From: Methanocorpusculum petauri
GTDB lineage: Archaea; Halobacteriota; Methanomicrobia; Methanomicrobiales; Methanocorpusculaceae
DNA: 64,000 bases
Assembly: GCF_026891975.1 (NCBI RefSeq)
Contig: NZ_JAPTGB010000002.1
Span: forward strand, 62,001-126,000
Direction: 5' to 3'
Below are positions 62,213-64,000 of the stretch, one piece after another. Every line of letters begins with the position of its first letter. Position 1 is the stretch's first letter. The position numbers and the translations under genes were made by a program. The notes below the pieces were generated by a model. The model did not search any database and was not told where the DNA came from. It saw only the letters and a program-made list of their open reading frames with translations.

Positions 62213-62620
62213 TTAGATTGTGAAGGTCTTCGGCGGCTGACCGGAGAAGTCGGCAATGGTTGCGGTACCGTTGATGATCGTGAAGATTTCAAAGTCCGGG
62301 TTTTCAGCGGTCTGATAGATACTTTTTACAATCGGACTTGCTTCGATGATCGCTTTTTTGATCTCCATGTCCTTTGAGAAAGAGACGGTCGCAGAAATTC
62401 TGAGCCAGGCAAACTCCGGGTTCGCAACGGTGATCTCAACCTTGGGATGTGCCGTCATTTCCTTGTACATCGATTTTTTGTTGGAGGTACAGAAGTACGG
62501 TTTTCCATCGCGCTCAAGGTAGTACATGAACGGGCGAACCTTCGGGTTGCCGTCTTTGTCAACGGTCGCCAGGTACATGACCTGATTGTTTTTCATAAAC
62601 TCAATTACTTCGGTTGTCAT
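62213..62620 (-). CDS. Pyridoxamine 5'-phosphate oxidase-like flavin-binding protein
   Basis: This 135-residue split-barrel protein opens MTTEVIEFMKNNQVMYLATVDKDGNPKVRPFMYYLERDGKPYFCTSNKKSMYKEM, typical of PNPOx-like proteins that bind FMN or F420. EVTVANPEFAWLRISATVSF follows. It probably reduces an unknown substrate or handles oxygen or metal stress. ATG 62620 is chosen over an upstream in-frame start that adds 19 atypical residues. Confidence 0.85.
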   Translation of the reverse strand: MTTEVIEFMKNNQVMYLATVDKDGNPKVRPFMYYLERDGKPYFCTSNKKSMYKEMTAHPKVEITVANPEFAWLRISATVSFSKDMEIKKAIIEASPIVKSIYQTAENPDFEIFTIINGTATIADFSGQPPKTFTI

Positions 62621-62772
62621 GATGATCTTTTTCCTGAGATTTCTGTGGGAACTCTCTACAACTCTATTGATCGTCATTGTTTATAAAAATAACTTTAAAA
62701 TGTATTTTTATGACCTTATTGAGGGTGGAGGCTATGTCTTGGTTTGTTCGAAGCTTTTTTTATCGGAGCTGA

Positions 62773-63063
62773 ATTCTGACGCTATTTTGGGTTTTATATT
62801 TATACTTTTTTCAGTCGGGAAAAGATGCCGCGCCTTCTCTTTCAGCGTTCATCTTCAACGCCGTGATCATTGTCCTGCCGATTCTGCTTGCATTATCGTC
62901 GTTCCGGTTTGTCCCCATCAAGACACCGGAACGCGTTTTTGGTGTTATTGGAGTACGTCCGACGGATGCAAACGGTGTTATTTCTCCGGAGGTCTGCAGT
63001 GTTCTCGGCATTTTCACTGATCTTGCCGGTCTTGCGATGGGAAGAATTTCCCGGGAGGAGTAA
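62773..63063 (+). pseudogene. Possible remnant of a membrane transport gene
   Basis: After an in-frame stop at 62770, an open frame reads GKDAAPSLSAFIFNAVIIVLPILLALSSFRFVPIKTPERVFG. The SAFIFNAVIIVLPILLAL part recalls the C-terminal transmembrane region of KdpB (K+-transporting ATPase), but the surrounding sequence does not match and the catalytic domains are absent. It could be a decayed gene fragment. Confidence 0.25.
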
Positions 63064-63255
63064 GATGCATACCTTTCTCCAACGTTGTTGTCGCATCTTT
63101 TCCCTCCGAGAAGGACCCGTCCGGCGCATTGATACACCGAATGTATACGTAAGGTGTCCGTTGACACTGAAAAATACCGTTATTCAACAGATATTGAGCG
63201 GATGGATGCAGACTGATTTTTGCGGACTGCCTCCATCCGACGGCCGTTTAAATTT
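63064..63255. other. Intergenic, nothing recognised
   Basis: About 190 bp with no supported gene. The open frames on both strands lack family motifs and ribosome binding sites. Confidence 0.35.
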
Positions 63256-64000
63256 TTATTCACGAAGAAGAGAGGAGGGATCCAGCAGATGCTCTTCTCC
63301 CCGCCACCAGAGGAAGTACTGGTTCTTCCGCTGCATCAGAACACAGCCGTCAAGAAATCCCGGCCAGTCGTCGGTGAAGTCGTAACCGGTTAAGACAGAG
63401 ACGAACGGCACAATCCATGCATCGTGGGTAACACACACGGATATTTCCCCGTCTTTAAGAGTACTTTCCACAAAAGAAAACATTCGTTCCGTTCCCTCTT
63501 TAACAGGATAATGACCGGGCAGCATCTCTCCCGCAACGTATCTGAGGCTCATGATCTTGACCGGGTTTACGACGTAGAACTCTCTGACAATGTCGTCGTC
63601 TGCAACATAGGCACTGGGTGTTCCAAGCATCAGACTTTTTTCTGTTTCCCCATCCATTCCTGCCCCGGCCAAAATTTCATCCCCGGTCTGGACGCATCGC
63701 ACCATCGGGCTTGCGTATGTCCGGAGCGGCACCTTCGAGAGGGCAGCACCGAAAGCACGCGACTGCCGCCTCCCGCGGGTCGTGAGAACTTTTGTGGATC
63801 CGGGCTGACCTTTGATGAACGGTTCGCGTTCTCCGTGCCGCATCAGAACTGCCGCTGCATCCCATTCTGTGCTCTGCAAAACTTTTGGTATCGGATTTTC
63901 CGGTGGGACGTAACGGACCGTTCCCCTCAGGGGAAACGGCGTGTCCGGCTCTTTCGTCCGCTCAAGAGCCGAACCGTCCGGACTGATGAACAGCCATCCG
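63256..64000 (-). CDS. Histidine phosphatase superfamily protein (5' part beyond window)
   Basis: The reading frame stays open to the window edge, so the true start lies beyond 64000. The visible 247 residues begin WLFISPDGSALERTKEPDTPF. The phosphatase part has VLMRHGEREP with the catalytic RHG, YASPMVRCVQTGDEIL, and the late catalytic His in SVCVTHDAW. The roughly 40 residues before RHG, continuing upstream, suggest an extra N-terminal domain. The substrate may be a phosphorylated metabolite. Confidence 0.8.
   Translation of the reverse strand, partial: GWLFISPDGSALERTKEPDTPFPLRGTVRYVPPENPIPKVLQSTEWDAAAVLMRHGEREPFIKGQPGSTKVLTTRGRRQSRAFGAALSKVPLRTYASPMVRCVQTGDEILAGAGMDGETEKSLMLGTPSAYVADDDIVREFYVVNPVKIMSLRYVAGEMLPGHYPVKEGTERMFSFVESTLKDGEISVCVTHDAWIVPFVSVLTGYDFTDDWPGFLDGCVLMQRKNQYFLWWRGEEHLLDPSSLLRE

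Noticed and set aside
62811-63167. 118-codon minus-strand open frame
   Set aside because: Composition is that of a mirror frame of a membrane-protein fragment on the plus strand; no start signal or family.

Overview
This window is chromosomal DNA from a hydrogenotrophic methanogenic archaeon, most likely order Methanomicrobiales. A Methanocorpusculum-like organism is my best guess, but no 16S rRNA is present to prove it. The evidence is a complete F420-reducing hydrogenase operon (frhADGB), the methanopterin enzyme MptA, and archaeal information-processing genes (DNA polymerase D small subunit, Orc1/Cdc6, Hel308, Cgi121, RIO1, archaeal-type TyrRS). A DUF3821/PGF-CTERM surface protein and archaeal type IV pilins fit the same picture. 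Genes are tightly packed, with many 4-nt ATGA/GTGA overlaps and TATA-like boxes. I found no tRNA, rRNA, CRISPR array or insertion sequence.

Layout. 0.5-2.9 kb: small DUF6110 protein plus a metal P-type ATPase behind a palindromic operator. 3-7.5 kb: RecQ, a VOC protein, IlvC and MptA. 7.9-11.7 kb: frhADGB, with a structured leader and an unusual N-terminal extension on FrhG. 11.8-16.6 kb: unknown and small housekeeping proteins. 16.7-19.2 kb: a three-gene cassette (HypB-like GTPase, ABC-type ATPase, DUF364 chelation protein) that looks like a metal-handling machine. 19.4-20.2 kb: a secreted phospholipase C-like protein. 20.2-31 kb: one long minus-strand operon for a surface appendage, running DUF3821 protein, a transglutaminase-like protein lacking its Cys, secretion ATPase, TadC/FlaJ-like membrane protein, four pilin-like proteins and a membrane-anchored substrate-binding protein. 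31.4-37.6 kb: eight more pilins in two divergent blocks (2 minus, 6 plus). 38-39.3 kb: gene debris, namely a truncated HTH-PAS regulator abutting a truncated methyltransferase, and a frameshifted methyltransferase paralogue. 39.3-45.2 kb: iron/corrinoid-type ABC transporter with tandem duplicated binding proteins and an AEC transporter. 45.4-47.5 kb: membrane pyrophosphatase.

47.6-59.1 kb is a replication/repair/RNA region: DP1, aminotransferase, Lrp regulator, Orc1/Cdc6, a probable replication origin, MoaB, GNAT, a sugar C-methyltransferase, Cgi121, Hel308, KH protein and RIO1. 59.4-64 kb: a CmcI-like methyltransferase, TyrRS, a Cys-rich winged-helix regulator, a flavin-binding protein and its decayed copy, and a histidine phosphatase cut by the window edge.

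The most interesting signal is a 19-bp origin-recognition-box-like element. It occurs twice, inverted, around an AT-rich tract next to cdc6, and again immediately upstream of the TATA boxes of polB (DP1) and hel308; a shorter version sits upstream of cdc6 itself. This suggests that Orc1/Cdc6 may also act as a transcription regulator of replication/repair genes. Other strong leads are poly(C) tracts at the promoters of two sugar-modifying genes (possible phase variation), the 12-pilin inventory, the GTPase/ABC/DUF364 cassette, and an internal Shine-Dalgarno plus GTG start in frhG.
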